From assembly GCF_013283645.1 (NCBI RefSeq), contig NZ_JABEKV010000018.1, positions 1 to 39,977 of the forward strand: a stretch of 39,977 nt of DNA. Reading direction: 5' to 3'. This document shows, piece after piece, positions 28,524-37,347 of the stretch. This DNA is from Sinorhizobium psoraleae. GTDB taxonomy: Bacteria > Pseudomonadota > Alphaproteobacteria > Rhizobiales > Rhizobiaceae. Position 1 is the stretch's first letter. Each line of letters begins with the position of its first letter. The position numbers and the translations under genes were made by a program. Below the pieces are notes generated by a model. That model worked only from the letters and a program-made list of their open reading frames with translations, was not told the DNA's origin and ran no database searches.

Positions 28524-29360
28524 CTACGGGATTGGGTCGAACTTCAGCTCGGAGAGCGGTACGACCTTGTCGGTACGCGTCATCTTGTATTCGGTAGTCG
28601 GGCCAAGCCATTTGTCCCAGATCTTGTTGAGCTCGCCGGACGTATCGAGCTTATGGAGCACTTCATTGATCTTGGCGGTGAGGGCCGGATTGTCCTTGGC
28701 CATACCGATGCCGATCGGCTGGAACAGCATTGGCTCCTCGATCATCCTCATTTCTTTGCCCCTGGTCTTCGATTCATTGACGAACTTGGTCGTCGTCATG
28801 GTGTTCGCCACCATGCCGCGCGCCTTGCCCTGCTGGACGGCGAGGTAAGCGGACGCCGTATCCTGGAAGGTCAGCGGCTCGGATTTGTTGAGCTTGATTG
28901 ACATTTCAGAGGTAGAGCCCTTGGTCGAGGCGACGCGCTTGCCTTCGTAGTCGGACTTTTTCTTCCCCGGGTCGTCGACAGGGACGATCAGCATTTCCTT
29001 GGCGAGGTAATAAGGATCGCTGAACTGGATCTGCTCGGCGCGGCTTAGCGTATAAGCGAGGTTCGCAACGGTAATGTCGACGCGCCCGAGTTTTACTTCC
29101 GGGACGCGGGCTTCGACCGATACCGGCTTGACCTCGGCCGTGACGCCGAGCTCCTTGGCGATGGCGTTGCACAGATCGACGTCGAAGCCGGCCATCTCGC
29201 GGGTCTTCGGATCGGGCGCGGCGAAGGGTGGAACATCGGCAAATGTCGCGCAACGCAGCGTCTTGTTTGCCAGGATCGTGTCGAGTTGATCCGCTTTTGC
29301 CGGCGCGGCTGCCGCAGCACCTGCAAGCGCGACCGTGAGCGTGATGCATTTCCAGTTCAT
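28524..29360 (-). CDS. ABC transporter substrate-binding protein (polar amino acid type, SBP family 3)
   Basis: 278 residues. A signal peptide (MNWKCITLTVALAG, cut after PAKA) directs it to the periplasm. Family-3 features: LRCATFADVPPFAAPDPKTREMAGFDVDLC, ISVEARVPEV, RVDITVANLAYTLSRAEQIQFSDPYY, and the C-terminal LNKIWDKWLG. The family binds amino acids and related compounds such as opines. Its ATPase and both permeases are directly upstream, a typical complete importer. The neighbouring sugar-acid enzymes suggest an unusual ligand with both amino acid and sugar-acid character. Confidence 0.92.
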   Translation of the reverse strand: MNWKCITLTVALAGAAAAAPAKADQLDTILANKTLRCATFADVPPFAAPDPKTREMAGFDVDLCNAIAKELGVTAEVKPVSVEARVPEVKLGRVDITVANLAYTLSRAEQIQFSDPYYLAKEMLIVPVDDPGKKKSDYEGKRVASTKGSTSEMSIKLNKSEPLTFQDTASAYLAVQQGKARGMVANTMTTTKFVNESKTRGKEMRMIEEPMLFQPIGIGMAKDNPALTAKINEVLHKLDTSGELNKIWDKWLGPTTEYKMTRTDKVVPLSELKFDPIP

Positions 29361-29390
29361 TGCTGTTCTCCTTGTATTTTATCGTGGGTA

Positions 29391-30155
29391 TCAGTGACGC
29401 AGATCGGTGAGGAACCGCTGCGCGCGCGGATGGCGTGGGTTCTTGAAGAACTCTTCTGGTGAAGCCACTTCGAGGATCTGGCCGGCATCGATGAACCAGA
29501 TGCGGTCGGCGACTTCGCGGGCGAAGCCCATTTCGTGGGTAACGCAGAGCATGGTCATGCCTTCTGCCGCCAGTCCCTTCATGACAGCGAGCACCTCGCC
29601 TACCATCTCCGGATCGAGTGCGCTGGTCGGCTCGTCAAACAGCATGACCGGCGGCTCCATGGCGAGCGCCCGGGCGATCGCCACGCGCTGCTGCTGTCCG
29701 CCCGACAACTGGCCAGGATAGGCTCCCGCCTTGTCGGCTAGGCCGACGCGGTCAAGCAGGTTGAGTGCCTTCTCATGAGCGGCGTCCGGCGCCACTCCTT
29801 TCACACGGATCGGGGAGATCGTCACGTTTTCGACGACCGAAAGATGCGGAAACAAGTTGAAGTTCTGGAACACGAACCCGATGCGGCTGCGCAAGAGGTT
29901 GAGATCCTTGGTCCTCATTTCGGCATGAATGTCCTGACCATCCAGGGTAATCGATCCGCTGCTTATTTCTTCAAGGCGATTGATGGTGCGGATCAACGTG
30001 GACTTGCCCGATCCGGATGGTCCGCAGATCACCACCACCTCGCCTCGCGCAACCTCGGCGTCGATGTTTTTCAGGACCGGATAGTTACCGTAGCTCTTGC
30101 AGACGTTGGAAAGACGGATCGTCTGTTGCTGGGGCGATGATGCCGACGTGATCAT
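29391..30155 (-). CDS. Amino acid ABC transporter ATP-binding protein
   Basis: 254 residues of the GlnQ/HisP type. Walker A CGPSGSGKST, Q-loop FVFQNFNLFPH, signature LSGGQQQR, Walker B VMLFDEPTSALD, H-loop LCVTHEMGFA. Drives the importer formed with the two permeases. Its ATG overlaps the stop of the preceding permease gene by 4 bp (ATGA), showing translational coupling. Confidence 0.95.
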   Translation of the reverse strand: MITSASSPQQQTIRLSNVCKSYGNYPVLKNIDAEVARGEVVVICGPSGSGKSTLIRTINRLEEISSGSITLDGQDIHAEMRTKDLNLLRSRIGFVFQNFNLFPHLSVVENVTISPIRVKGVAPDAAHEKALNLLDRVGLADKAGAYPGQLSGGQQQRVAIARALAMEPPVMLFDEPTSALDPEMVGEVLAVMKGLAAEGMTMLCVTHEMGFAREVADRIWFIDAGQILEVASPEEFFKNPRHPRAQRFLTDLRH

Positions 30156-30910
30156 GGCTGCTCCGTTATGACTTTGACCTGCGCCAGCGACGCGGGGGAC
30201 TGGCGGCTCACCACGCCGGCACGCTTGCGGGCGATGCGTCGCTCAATAACGTTTGCGACATGCGTAAGGCTCCAGCAGATGGCGTAATAGACAGCCGCTA
30301 GGATGAGAAACACCTGGAAGGGCTGCGTCAGAAGCTGGTTGTTGACCTGGCTTGCCGCGAACGTGAGATCGGGTACGTTGATGACATATCCGAGCGTGGT
30401 GTCCTTGATCGTCGCTACAAAGGTCGAGATCATGCTCGGGATCATGTTGTAGAGCGCCTGGGGCAGGATGATGAAGCGCATCGCCCCCATGTAGCTGTGG
30501 CCGAGCGCACGCGCTGCATCCATCTGGCCAGGTCCCAGAGCGACAATCCCGGCTCGCACCACCTCGCTCAGGAAGGCGCCTTGGTAGATTACCAGCGTCG
30601 TTAGCATGGTGTAGAAGCTCGGCACATCGGCGCCCGTGAGCAACGGCACCAGGAAATAGCTCCACAGGATGAGCATCAGCAGCGGCACGCCGCGCGTGAT
30701 GTAGACGAGCGCTGTAACCGGCCACCGCAGCAGCCCCCACTTGGAGAGGCGTGCCAACGCGAGAAGAATGCTGACCGGAAAGGCAAGCGCGATGCTGAGC
30801 GCGGAGAGGATCAGTGTGTTCGCCAGGCCTCCGAGCGGACCGTTCGGATACTGGCCGATCAGCAGCAGCAGCCAATAGTCCTTGATGATATTGATGATGT
30901 CGCCGATCAT
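30152..30910 (-). CDS. Amino acid ABC transporter permease
   Basis: 252 residues of the HisM/GlnP family. Membrane segments include TLILSALSIALAFPVSILLALA and VTALVYITRGVPLLMLIL; the EAA loop is EVVRAGIVALGPGQMDAARALG. It pairs with the neighbouring permease as a heterodimer. ATGA overlaps join it to the genes on both sides. Confidence 0.93.
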   Translation of the reverse strand: MIGDIINIIKDYWLLLLIGQYPNGPLGGLANTLILSALSIALAFPVSILLALARLSKWGLLRWPVTALVYITRGVPLLMLILWSYFLVPLLTGADVPSFYTMLTTLVIYQGAFLSEVVRAGIVALGPGQMDAARALGHSYMGAMRFIILPQALYNMIPSMISTFVATIKDTTLGYVINVPDLTFAASQVNNQLLTQPFQVFLILAAVYYAICWSLTHVANVIERRIARKRAGVVSRQSPASLAQVKVITEQP

Positions 30911-31614
30911 GCGCGCGCCCTCCGTTCCGGATCGGCGCGCATTGCGAAGTAGGCGCCGGCACCCATGATAAGCAGCGAGAAGACCAGATAGAGGACCGTG
31001 CCGATCAGATAGATTTCGAACGTGCGGAAGCTTAGGTTCTCGATCTCCTTTACCGCATGCGTCAGTTCAGGCGCTCCGATGACGATCGCAAGGCTGCTGT
31101 TCTTGAACAGCGAGACGCTGTGATTGATGAGCGGAGGCAACGCATTGCGCACGCCCTGCGGCAGGATGATGAAGCGCATCGCCGAGAGATAGCTGTGGCC
31201 CAGCGCCTTGGCCGCCTCCATCTGGCCGGGGCTGACAGAACGCAGGCCGGACCGGAGGTCCTCGCTGAAATAAGCCGCCTGACAAAGGCCGAGGCCAATC
31301 ACCGCAAAGATCGTTTCGGCATTGTGGGCCGTGAGCCAATCCGCCAGCCCCGAGGGCAACAGCGTGAATATGCCGAAATACCACAACATCAACTGCACGA
31401 GCGTCGGTACGTTGCGATGGTAGGAGACATAGGCTGCCACAGCGCGATCGCCGAAACGCGAAGGCGAAAACCGGATGCACAGCAGGATGAGCGCAAGCGT
31501 CATCGCCAGAAGCCATGATCCGATATAGATGATGAACGTCATCTCGATCCCGTGCACGAGCATCGCGACATATTCCTGATTTCTCAGGATGGCCGAGAGA
31601 TCGAACCCGTTCAC
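30907..31614 (-). CDS. Amino acid ABC transporter permease
   Basis: 235 residues, HisQ/HisM family. YRNVPTLVQLMLWYFGIF marks the conserved first part and EDLRSGLRSVSPGQMEAAKALG the EAA loop that contacts the ATPase. The start is GTG, overlapping the TGA of the preceding SDR gene as GTGA, so translation of transporter and SDR is coupled. Confidence 0.92.
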   Translation of the reverse strand: MNGFDLSAILRNQEYVAMLVHGIEMTFIIYIGSWLLAMTLALILLCIRFSPSRFGDRAVAAYVSYHRNVPTLVQLMLWYFGIFTLLPSGLADWLTAHNAETIFAVIGLGLCQAAYFSEDLRSGLRSVSPGQMEAAKALGHSYLSAMRFIILPQGVRNALPPLINHSVSLFKNSSLAIVIGAPELTHAVKEIENLSFRTFEIYLIGTVLYLVFSLLIMGAGAYFAMRADPERRARA

Positions 31615-32390
31615 GGCTTCGGCTCCTTCGACGTTCTGGACTCCGCCGGGGCCTGCGGCTTGGCCGTCTGCAAACCACCCATCACCTGCAATGTCGGCGT
31701 TATCTCCATATGCCCGATGTTGACTTCGACAGGTGCGGCAATCGCAAAGGCGATCGCCTCAGCGATGTCGGCGGCCAGCGGCAGTTCAAACCCGTCGATG
31801 AAGCGCTCACGGACACTCGGGTCATTGCCATGAACGTGGTTGAATATGTCTGTCGCGACGCGGCCGGGGCAGATTTCTGTCACGCGCACGCGCTTGCCGA
31901 ATGCATCGATGCGCAGCTGGTTCGACAGCATGGCGACACCGGCCTTGACGGCATGATAGGTGGAGTTGCCGCCGAAATTGTAATTGCCGGCAATCGAGGA
32001 GATGTTGATGACGTGCCCGCGATCGCGCTCCACCATCCCCGGTACGATCAGACGGCAAATATGAAGGACGGCGCGAAGGTTGACGTCGACCAGGAGATCG
32101 ATGTCCTCTGCGTCCGCCTGGAGGAATTTCTTCGGCCGATCGACGCCGGCATTGTTGACCAGAACATCGAACTGCACGCGGTTCGCGAGATCGGCAATCG
32201 CCAGGCGATCGGTGACATTGATAACATGTGCTACGCAGCCCGTACGCTCGGCCAACTCCTTCAGGGCGCCGGCGCTGCGGGCGATTGCATGTACTTCGAT
32301 TTTCTCCCGGCGAAGCCGCTCTACGACTGCAGCGCCGATACCGGAGGAAGCACCGGTCACCAATGCGGTCTTGTAATCGGAGAATGGCAT
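31611..32390 (-). CDS. SDR oxidoreductase (first gene of the catabolic operon)
   Basis: 259 residues from ATG 32390 (MPFSDYKTALVTGASSGIG), chosen for its ribosome binding site AAAGGGG; the frame could extend to 32420 or 32474. Motifs TGASSGIG, VNNAG (VLVNNAGVDRPKK), catalytic Ser in ISSIAGNY and Y-x3-K in STYHAVKAG. It resembles serine/3-hydroxy acid or sugar dehydrogenases; the substrate is not readable. It is the promoter-proximal gene, facing the lysR remnant, and is translationally coupled to the importer, so it probably acts first on the imported compound. Confidence 0.87.
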   Translation of the reverse strand: MPFSDYKTALVTGASSGIGAAVVERLRREKIEVHAIARSAGALKELAERTGCVAHVINVTDRLAIADLANRVQFDVLVNNAGVDRPKKFLQADAEDIDLLVDVNLRAVLHICRLIVPGMVERDRGHVINISSIAGNYNFGGNSTYHAVKAGVAMLSNQLRIDAFGKRVRVTEICPGRVATDIFNHVHGNDPSVRERFIDGFELPLAADIAEAIAFAIAAPVEVNIGHMEITPTLQVMGGLQTAKPQAPAESRTSKEPKP

Positions 32391-32466
32391 TCTGATCCCC
32401 TTTGTTGTTGTTGCGGACATTAGCGGAGCTTTAACTCTCTGCCTAAGACCGATTATTTTTGGAGCA

Positions 32467-32481
32467 ATAAGCAACTTTTAT
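32467..32481. promoter_or_regulatory. Candidate LysR-type operator
   Basis: ATAAGCAACTTTTAT has the form ATAA-N7-TTAT and contains T-N11-A, the core of LysR-family binding sites. It lies in the 240-bp divergent gap between the SDR operon (start 32390) and lysR (start 32631), where such an operator is expected. Direct TGGAGC copies flank it (32460-32464 partial; 32481-32486). Confidence 0.5.
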
Positions 32482-32630
32482 GGAGCTTGGCCGGCAGCGG
32501 ACGAACGGTCCAAAACGCGGGAAATCTCGCCTTTTACTCAAGCGAGAAACGGCTTCGGTCGGGCTCGCTTTGCAAATCAGGGGCGCGTCTGTAAACATGC
32601 TCCTGCGAAGATCAAGTAACGCCAATCCCC

Positions 32631-33535
32631 ATGGATATTAGACGCCTCAAATCTTTCATCGTCATCGTGGACAGTGGCAGCATAACGCGCGCGGCGGATA
32701 TCCTGCACCTGGCCCAGCCGGCACTGAGCCAGCAGTTGGCGGCACTGGAGGAACATTTCGGCCAGAAACTGCTGATCAGAAGCCAGCAGGGCGTCACCAT
32801 GACCGATGCAGGGCATGCCGTCTACCGGCATGCGCAGATCATCCTGCGCCAGATGGAACAGGCGCAGGCAGACGCCGCGGCCGCCGGCAATTCCCTTGCG
32901 GGGCGAGTTTCCGTGGGTCTCGTGCCGTTTAGCAGCGCCGCCACGCTTTCCGTCGACCTCCTCGCGGAAACGAGGAAGCGGCACCCGGGATCTTACTTCA
33001 TCTGACCGAAAGCGTCGGCCAGACCTATAGTCAGATGATCATGAACGGCCGATTGGAAATGGCGCTGATTCATGGCGTCGGTCCAATCAAGGGCGTCCGG
33101 TTCGAACCTATCCTCAGCGAGGAATTCTATTTCGTTGCGCACCGCAACTTCGCGATCGAAGCGGAACCGAAACCGGTGCCAGTTGGTGCGCTGGACGGGA
33201 TGCCCATGCTTTTGCCGCCGGCCTACAACTTCGTGCGCCGCGCCGTTGAAACCGCCTTCACCCGCAGCCGGATCAATCTCAAGGTGGTGGCGGAAGTGGA
33301 AATCGTGCGCACGCTCGCCCGCGCCGTGGGTAGCGGCCTAGGTGCGACCATCATGCCTAAGGCCATCGCCGATCGCATCGTGTCGGAATCAAGCGAGCCT
33401 CTCGTTTGCAGGCTGGTCTCCCCACGGATCGAAGAAACCCTGTCACTTTGCACGTCCGATCAGAGCTCGCTGTCGGAGCCAGCGTTCGCTGTTAAGGACA
33501 TCCTCGTTGAATTGACGGAGCGGCTGAAGCTCTAG
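32631..33535 (+). pseudogene. LysR-family transcriptional regulator (1-bp frameshift)
   Basis: The start MDIRRLKSFIVIVDSGSITRAADILHLAQPALSQQL is a standard LysR helix-turn-helix. The frame breaks near 32990: adding one base to CCGGGATC restores KRHPGILLHLTESVGQTYSQM, and the effector domain continues to the TAG at 33535 (MNGRLEMALIHG, LARAVGSGLGATIMP). Restored length is about 301 residues, normal. Closest in style to Nac/CatM-like regulators. Divergent orientation points to control of the SDR-transporter operon. If the frameshift is real the operon has lost its regulator; a sequencing error is equally possible. Confidence 0.85.
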
Positions 33536-33556
33536 CCCCGCGAGCAGGCTCGATGC

Positions 33557-33580
33557 CCTCCGGCCGAAACCAGCCGGAGG
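33557..33580. terminator. Hairpin between convergent lysR and aminotransferase genes
   Basis: CCTCCGGC and GCCGGAGG pair as an 8-bp stem with an 8-base loop, centred in the 59-bp gap between two converging genes. Placement suits a bidirectional terminator, although there is no strong T-run on either side. Confidence 0.6.
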
Positions 33581-33594
33581 CTGCAGCTCATGGA

Positions 33595-34806
33595 TCAGCG
33601 CATGTCCCTGCAGAATTGAGCGATGCGCGCGCAGCCCTCGTTCAGCATTTCCATGCTTGTCGCGTAAGAAATGCGGAAATACGGGCTCATTCCATAGGCC
33701 GCCCCCTGGACCGTCGCGACGTGGTGGTCGTCCACCAAAGCCATGACGAAATCGACATCGGACTCGATCTTGCGACCACCCTTCGAGGTCTTGCCGATCA
33801 GGCCGGCAACATTGGGATAGATATAGAAGGCGCCCTCAGGCTTGTGGCAGCGCAACCCTTCGATCTTCGCCAGCTCACCGAGGACAAAATCGCGCCTTTC
33901 CCTGTAGATTGCCGCCCGTTCCTTGAGTAGGTCCTGAGGACCATCGAGCGCCGCAACGGCTGCTGCCTGCGTCACGGTGGTGATGCCACCGCCGTTCTGG
34001 CCGTTGACGTTGCTGATTGCGCGGATCAGTTCCTTCGAGCCGCTGGCGCAATATCCCAACCGCCAACCGGTCATGGCATAGGCCTTGGAGACGCCGTTCA
34101 TCGTCAGGACACGATCATAGAGCCTAGGTTCGGCATCGGCGATCGTGCAGAATTCGAACCCGTCGTAGACCAGGTGCTCGTAGATATCGTCGGTCAGTAT
34201 CCAGACATGCGGATGGCGCAGCATGACGTCAGCGATTGCGGCCATTTCGGCGCGCGAGCAGGCCGCGCCGGTCGGATTGTTCGGAAAATTGAGGATAAGC
34301 CATTTGGTGCGCGGCGTGATCGCGGCCTCAAGATCCTCGGGACGCAGCTTGAACCCAGCCTGTTCGAAGCAGGGCACGGCCACCGGCACACCCCCGGCAA
34401 ACTTGACGATATCGGCGTAGCTGACCCACGACGGTGCAGGGACAACGACCTCATCGCCCGGATTACAGGTGGCGAGCATCGCGTTGAAGATCACCTGTTT
34501 GCCGCCGCCGGAAACGACGATCTGGCTGGCATCGTAATCGAGATTGTTGTCCCTCTTGAACTTCCTGCTGATCGCAGCCTTCAGCGCCGGCGTGCCATCC
34601 ATCGGCGGATATTTCGTGTCGCCGCTCAGTGCTGCGGCATGGGCCGCCTCGATCGCATGGGCAGGCGTCGGAAAATCCGGCTCCCCAGATGAAAGGCTCA
34701 CGACCTTGACCCCCGCGGCGGCCAGTTCCCTGGCGCGCTGGGTCATGGCGGCGGATGCGGAGACGGAAACGTTTTTCAGGCGGTCAGCTATGGAAGACAT
34801 CGACAT
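33595..34806 (-). CDS. PLP-dependent aminotransferase, aspartate aminotransferase type (class I)
   Basis: 403 residues. Iγ-type features: SLSSGEPDFPTPAHA, TKYPPMDGTPALKAAI, NFPNNPTGA, DDIYEHLVYDG, pyridoxal-phosphate lysine in NGVSKAYAMTGWRLGY, arginine for the alpha-carboxylate in FRISYATS. Transfers an amino group between a dicarboxylic amino acid and a 2-oxo acid. It is the last gene of the AccB-AccC-Pxp operon, 42 bp after PxpA, where it could process the glutamate released by 5-oxoprolinase. ATG at 34806 used; 34800 is also possible. Confidence 0.93.
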   Translation of the reverse strand: MSMSSIADRLKNVSVSASAAMTQRARELAAAGVKVVSLSSGEPDFPTPAHAIEAAHAAALSGDTKYPPMDGTPALKAAISRKFKRDNNLDYDASQIVVSGGGKQVIFNAMLATCNPGDEVVVPAPSWVSYADIVKFAGGVPVAVPCFEQAGFKLRPEDLEAAITPRTKWLILNFPNNPTGAACSRAEMAAIADVMLRHPHVWILTDDIYEHLVYDGFEFCTIADAEPRLYDRVLTMNGVSKAYAMTGWRLGYCASGSKELIRAISNVNGQNGGGITTVTQAAAVAALDGPQDLLKERAAIYRERRDFVLGELAKIEGLRCHKPEGAFYIYPNVAGLIGKTSKGGRKIESDVDFVMALVDDHHVATVQGAAYGMSPYFRISYATSMEMLNEGCARIAQFCRDMR

Positions 34807-34848
34807 GATCTTTCGGTGAGATGTAAAACGGGGCGATCAGCGACCCAA

Positions 34849-35616
34849 TCAGGACGCAAGTTCGGCCGCGGGCGCGAGCGTTGCGCCGGAGGCTTCGATT
34901 TCACTGCGGACGATGCGGGCAAGCTCCAGAGAGCCGGGCGTATCGCTATGGACGAGGATGGAGCGTGCCGGCATGGCAATGACGGTGCCGTCGATCGCCT
35001 CCACGCTTCCGTCGGTGAGGAAACGGCGCACCCGGGCTCGTACCGATGCCTCGTTCTTGACCAATGCGCCTGGCAGGCCGCGCGCCACCAGCTTCCCACC
35101 GGCATCATAGGCACGGTCGGCCAGGAACAACGCCAGCGTCTTGAGGCCCGCGCGTTTGGCAGCCTTTTCAATTTCGCTCTCCGGGGTCACGAACACCACG
35201 AGACGCGGATCCACGGTGGAAATGGCATCCATCATCAGATCGGCGAGCGCGGGATCACGATTGACCATATTCCCCATGGCCGCATGAAAGCTGAAATGGC
35301 CGACGGTCATTTGCTCGCTCTTGGCGATCGCGATCAGCGCGCCCAGTTGGTAAAGCATCTGCTGTCGCAACTCGTCTGGCTGGTACGGCATCTCGCGTCG
35401 GCCGAAACCGAACCGATCCGGCAGGCCCGGATGCGCGCCGATGCAAACGCCGTTTTTCTTCGCGAGGCGCACCATGCGCGCCATGGTGTCCGGGTCACCG
35501 CCATGAAAGCCGCAGGCGATGTTGGCTGACGAAACGACTTTCATCATCGCCTCGTCATCGCATAGTCGATAAGGACCGAAACCTTCGCCCATGTCGGAAT
35601 TCAGATCGATCTTCAC
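34849..35616 (-). CDS. pxpA: 5-oxoprolinase subunit A (LamB/YcsF family)
   Basis: 255 residues. Family signature MKIDLNSDMGEGFGPYRLCDD, then SSANIACGFHGGDP, GAHPGLPDRFGFGRREM and the tail SILVHSDTPGSLELA. With PxpB and PxpC it forms the ATP-dependent bacterial 5-oxoprolinase that opens pyroglutamate to glutamate. It follows pxpC by 31 bp. The set B-C-A is complete and intact. Confidence 0.93.
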   Translation of the reverse strand: MKIDLNSDMGEGFGPYRLCDDEAMMKVVSSANIACGFHGGDPDTMARMVRLAKKNGVCIGAHPGLPDRFGFGRREMPYQPDELRQQMLYQLGALIAIAKSEQMTVGHFSFHAAMGNMVNRDPALADLMMDAISTVDPRLVVFVTPESEIEKAAKRAGLKTLALFLADRAYDAGGKLVARGLPGALVKNEASVRARVRRFLTDGSVEAIDGTVIAMPARSILVHSDTPGSLELARIVRSEIEASGATLAPAAELAS

Positions 35617-35647
35617 CGCTTCCTCCTTTTGACCCGTTCACTCGTCG

Positions 35648-36643
35648 TCAGGCCATCGCCTTCAACGCGCGCTTGATCATCTGCGACGTCTGCCTGACAT
35701 CTTCGATATACCTGGCAGCGGCCTGCTCGACCGCGCGCGCCTCGGCGTGGGTCGAGCGGATGAATCGCAACCGACTGCCGATGCGTGCCTGGCCGAGCCG
35801 CCACAGATCGCATTCGATAATCCCAGCAATCTTTGGGTAGCCCCCCGCCGTGTTGGCGTCGCTCATCTGGATGATCGGCTCTCCTCCAGGCGGGACCTGG
35901 ATCACGCCCGGCACAACACCATGGGAGCGCATCTCGATCGTCGCCGTCGGTTTGATAGGCTCACCGGACAAGCGATAGCCGGTACGGTCGCTGCGCGACG
36001 AAATACGCCAGGTCTGGTTCCAGAAGGCCTCGCCATCGGAGGCAAACAGCTCATGCTCGCCGCCGGCGATCGCACGGATCGGCAGCACGCCGTCGATCGG
36101 AGCGGGAAAAACATCATCAAGCGCGACAGCCGGCTCCACGACGGCGATGCCGCTTGCTGGCAGCGGCAACCCATCGGAATGCGTGCCGATTTCAATCCTG
36201 TCGCCGTTGATCAGAGGCCGGCCGCCATTTCCCCCGAAACCGCCGCGCAGCGCGGTGCTCCGCGAGCCCATGAGAACCGGCACGTCGAGCCCCCCCCCGA
36301 GCACGACATAAGCGCGAGCGCGCGTCAGCGGCTGCCTCAGCTCGAGGATCTGGCCTGCTTCGGCGAAGTGGGTGCACCATGGAAGCAGTTCTCTGGCGTC
36401 CAGCATCGGATGGCCATCCGCGCCGGTGACGGCAAAAACCGCGCGAGCCTCGAAACGCAGTTTGAAAGGAAAGGTCTGAACCTCAATGGCAGCCGCACCG
36501 TCGTCATTGCCGACAAGAATGTTGCCAATCCTGACGGCGAGTGGATCCATGGCGCCGCTAGCAGACACACCGATGTCGCGATAACCGGGGCGGCCAAGGT
36601 CCTGCACCGTATTGAATGGACCGGTTTCGATGATCTCGATCAT
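35648..36643 (-). CDS. pxpC: 5-oxoprolinase subunit C (KipA/allophanate hydrolase-like, AHS2)
   Basis: 331 residues from MIEIIETGPFNTVQDLGRPGY, chosen because its ATGA overlaps the pxpB stop. AHS2 features: GVSASGAMDPLAVRIGN, YVVLGGGLDVPVLMGSRST, and IQVPPGGEPIIQMSDANTAGGYPKI. Partner of PxpB in the heteromer that phosphorylates or opens the lactam together with PxpA. Same family as the C-terminal half of allophanate hydrolase and the carboxyltransferase part of urea carboxylase. Confidence 0.92.
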   Translation of the reverse strand: MIEIIETGPFNTVQDLGRPGYRDIGVSASGAMDPLAVRIGNILVGNDDGAAAIEVQTFPFKLRFEARAVFAVTGADGHPMLDARELLPWCTHFAEAGQILELRQPLTRARAYVVLGGGLDVPVLMGSRSTALRGGFGGNGGRPLINGDRIEIGTHSDGLPLPASGIAVVEPAVALDDVFPAPIDGVLPIRAIAGGEHELFASDGEAFWNQTWRISSRSDRTGYRLSGEPIKPTATIEMRSHGVVPGVIQVPPGGEPIIQMSDANTAGGYPKIAGIIECDLWRLGQARIGSRLRFIRSTHAEARAVEQAAARYIEDVRQTSQMIKRALKAMA

Positions 36644-37347
36644 AGCTCGATCCTCGCTGGCACGAAGCGGACCGTGTCGCCCGGCGCCATCAGTGCCGGT
36701 GTCGGGGAGGTCGGATCGAACATCTGAAGTTCTGCGTAGCCGAGCGAATTCCACCCGTTCGGGCCGGTCAGCATCGCAACGCCCGTCTGCATTCCTCCGA
36801 TCGTCACACAGCCCTTCTCCATCCTGAGCGACGGAACGGTCTTCCTGGGCATGTATATTCGGGGATCGAGCCCGTGGAGATAGCCAAACCCGGGAGCACT
36901 TCCCAAGGCAAAGACGCGGTAGGTCGCCTCATGATGAATGCGCACCACCTCGCGGTCGCTCAGCCCGGAAAACTCGCAGATGGCGGGAAGATCGATCGCG
37001 TATTCTCCGCCGTAGTGGACCGGGATTTCGATCGTCTTTCCTGCGAGATCAATGCTCTCAGCATTGTTCCATGCTTCAACCAGCCGCCTGACGACGATTT
37101 CCGGATCCTCGGGCGTCTCCTTCAGGATCGCCAAAAAGTTGGTCATGCCGGGGATCACTTCCGCGATGTCCACCCAATGCCTAACTGTCTGGGAAAGGGC
37201 CCAAATCCGGCGTTGCGCAGGGAGATCGAAATCTCCCGGAGCTTCGAGAAGGAAGGCGCGGGCGCCGATGAACGAGACCCGCGCCCGTCCTTTGGTCGCG
37301 GGGACGATCTCACGCAATGGCGCAAGAATGTTCGAAGTGACAATCAT
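36640..37347 (-). CDS. pxpB: 5-oxoprolinase subunit B (KipI/allophanate hydrolase-like, AHS1)
   Basis: 235 residues from MIVTSNILAPLREIV, again an ATGA overlap with the gene before. AHS1 features: IPVHYGGEYAIDLPAICEFSGLSDREVVRIHHEATY, FALGSAPGFGYLHGLDPRI, and GGMQTGVAMLTGPNGWNSLGY. The upstream extension in the same frame has no start of its own quality. Acts with PxpC and PxpA. Confidence 0.92.
   Translation of the reverse strand: MIVTSNILAPLREIVPATKGRARVSFIGARAFLLEAPGDFDLPAQRRIWALSQTVRHWVDIAEVIPGMTNFLAILKETPEDPEIVVRRLVEAWNNAESIDLAGKTIEIPVHYGGEYAIDLPAICEFSGLSDREVVRIHHEATYRVFALGSAPGFGYLHGLDPRIYMPRKTVPSLRMEKGCVTIGGMQTGVAMLTGPNGWNSLGYAELQMFDPTSPTPALMAPGDTVRFVPARIEL

Noticed and set aside
35747..36727. 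326-codon plus-strand frame over pxpC
   Set aside because: Shadow of pxpC on the opposite strand.
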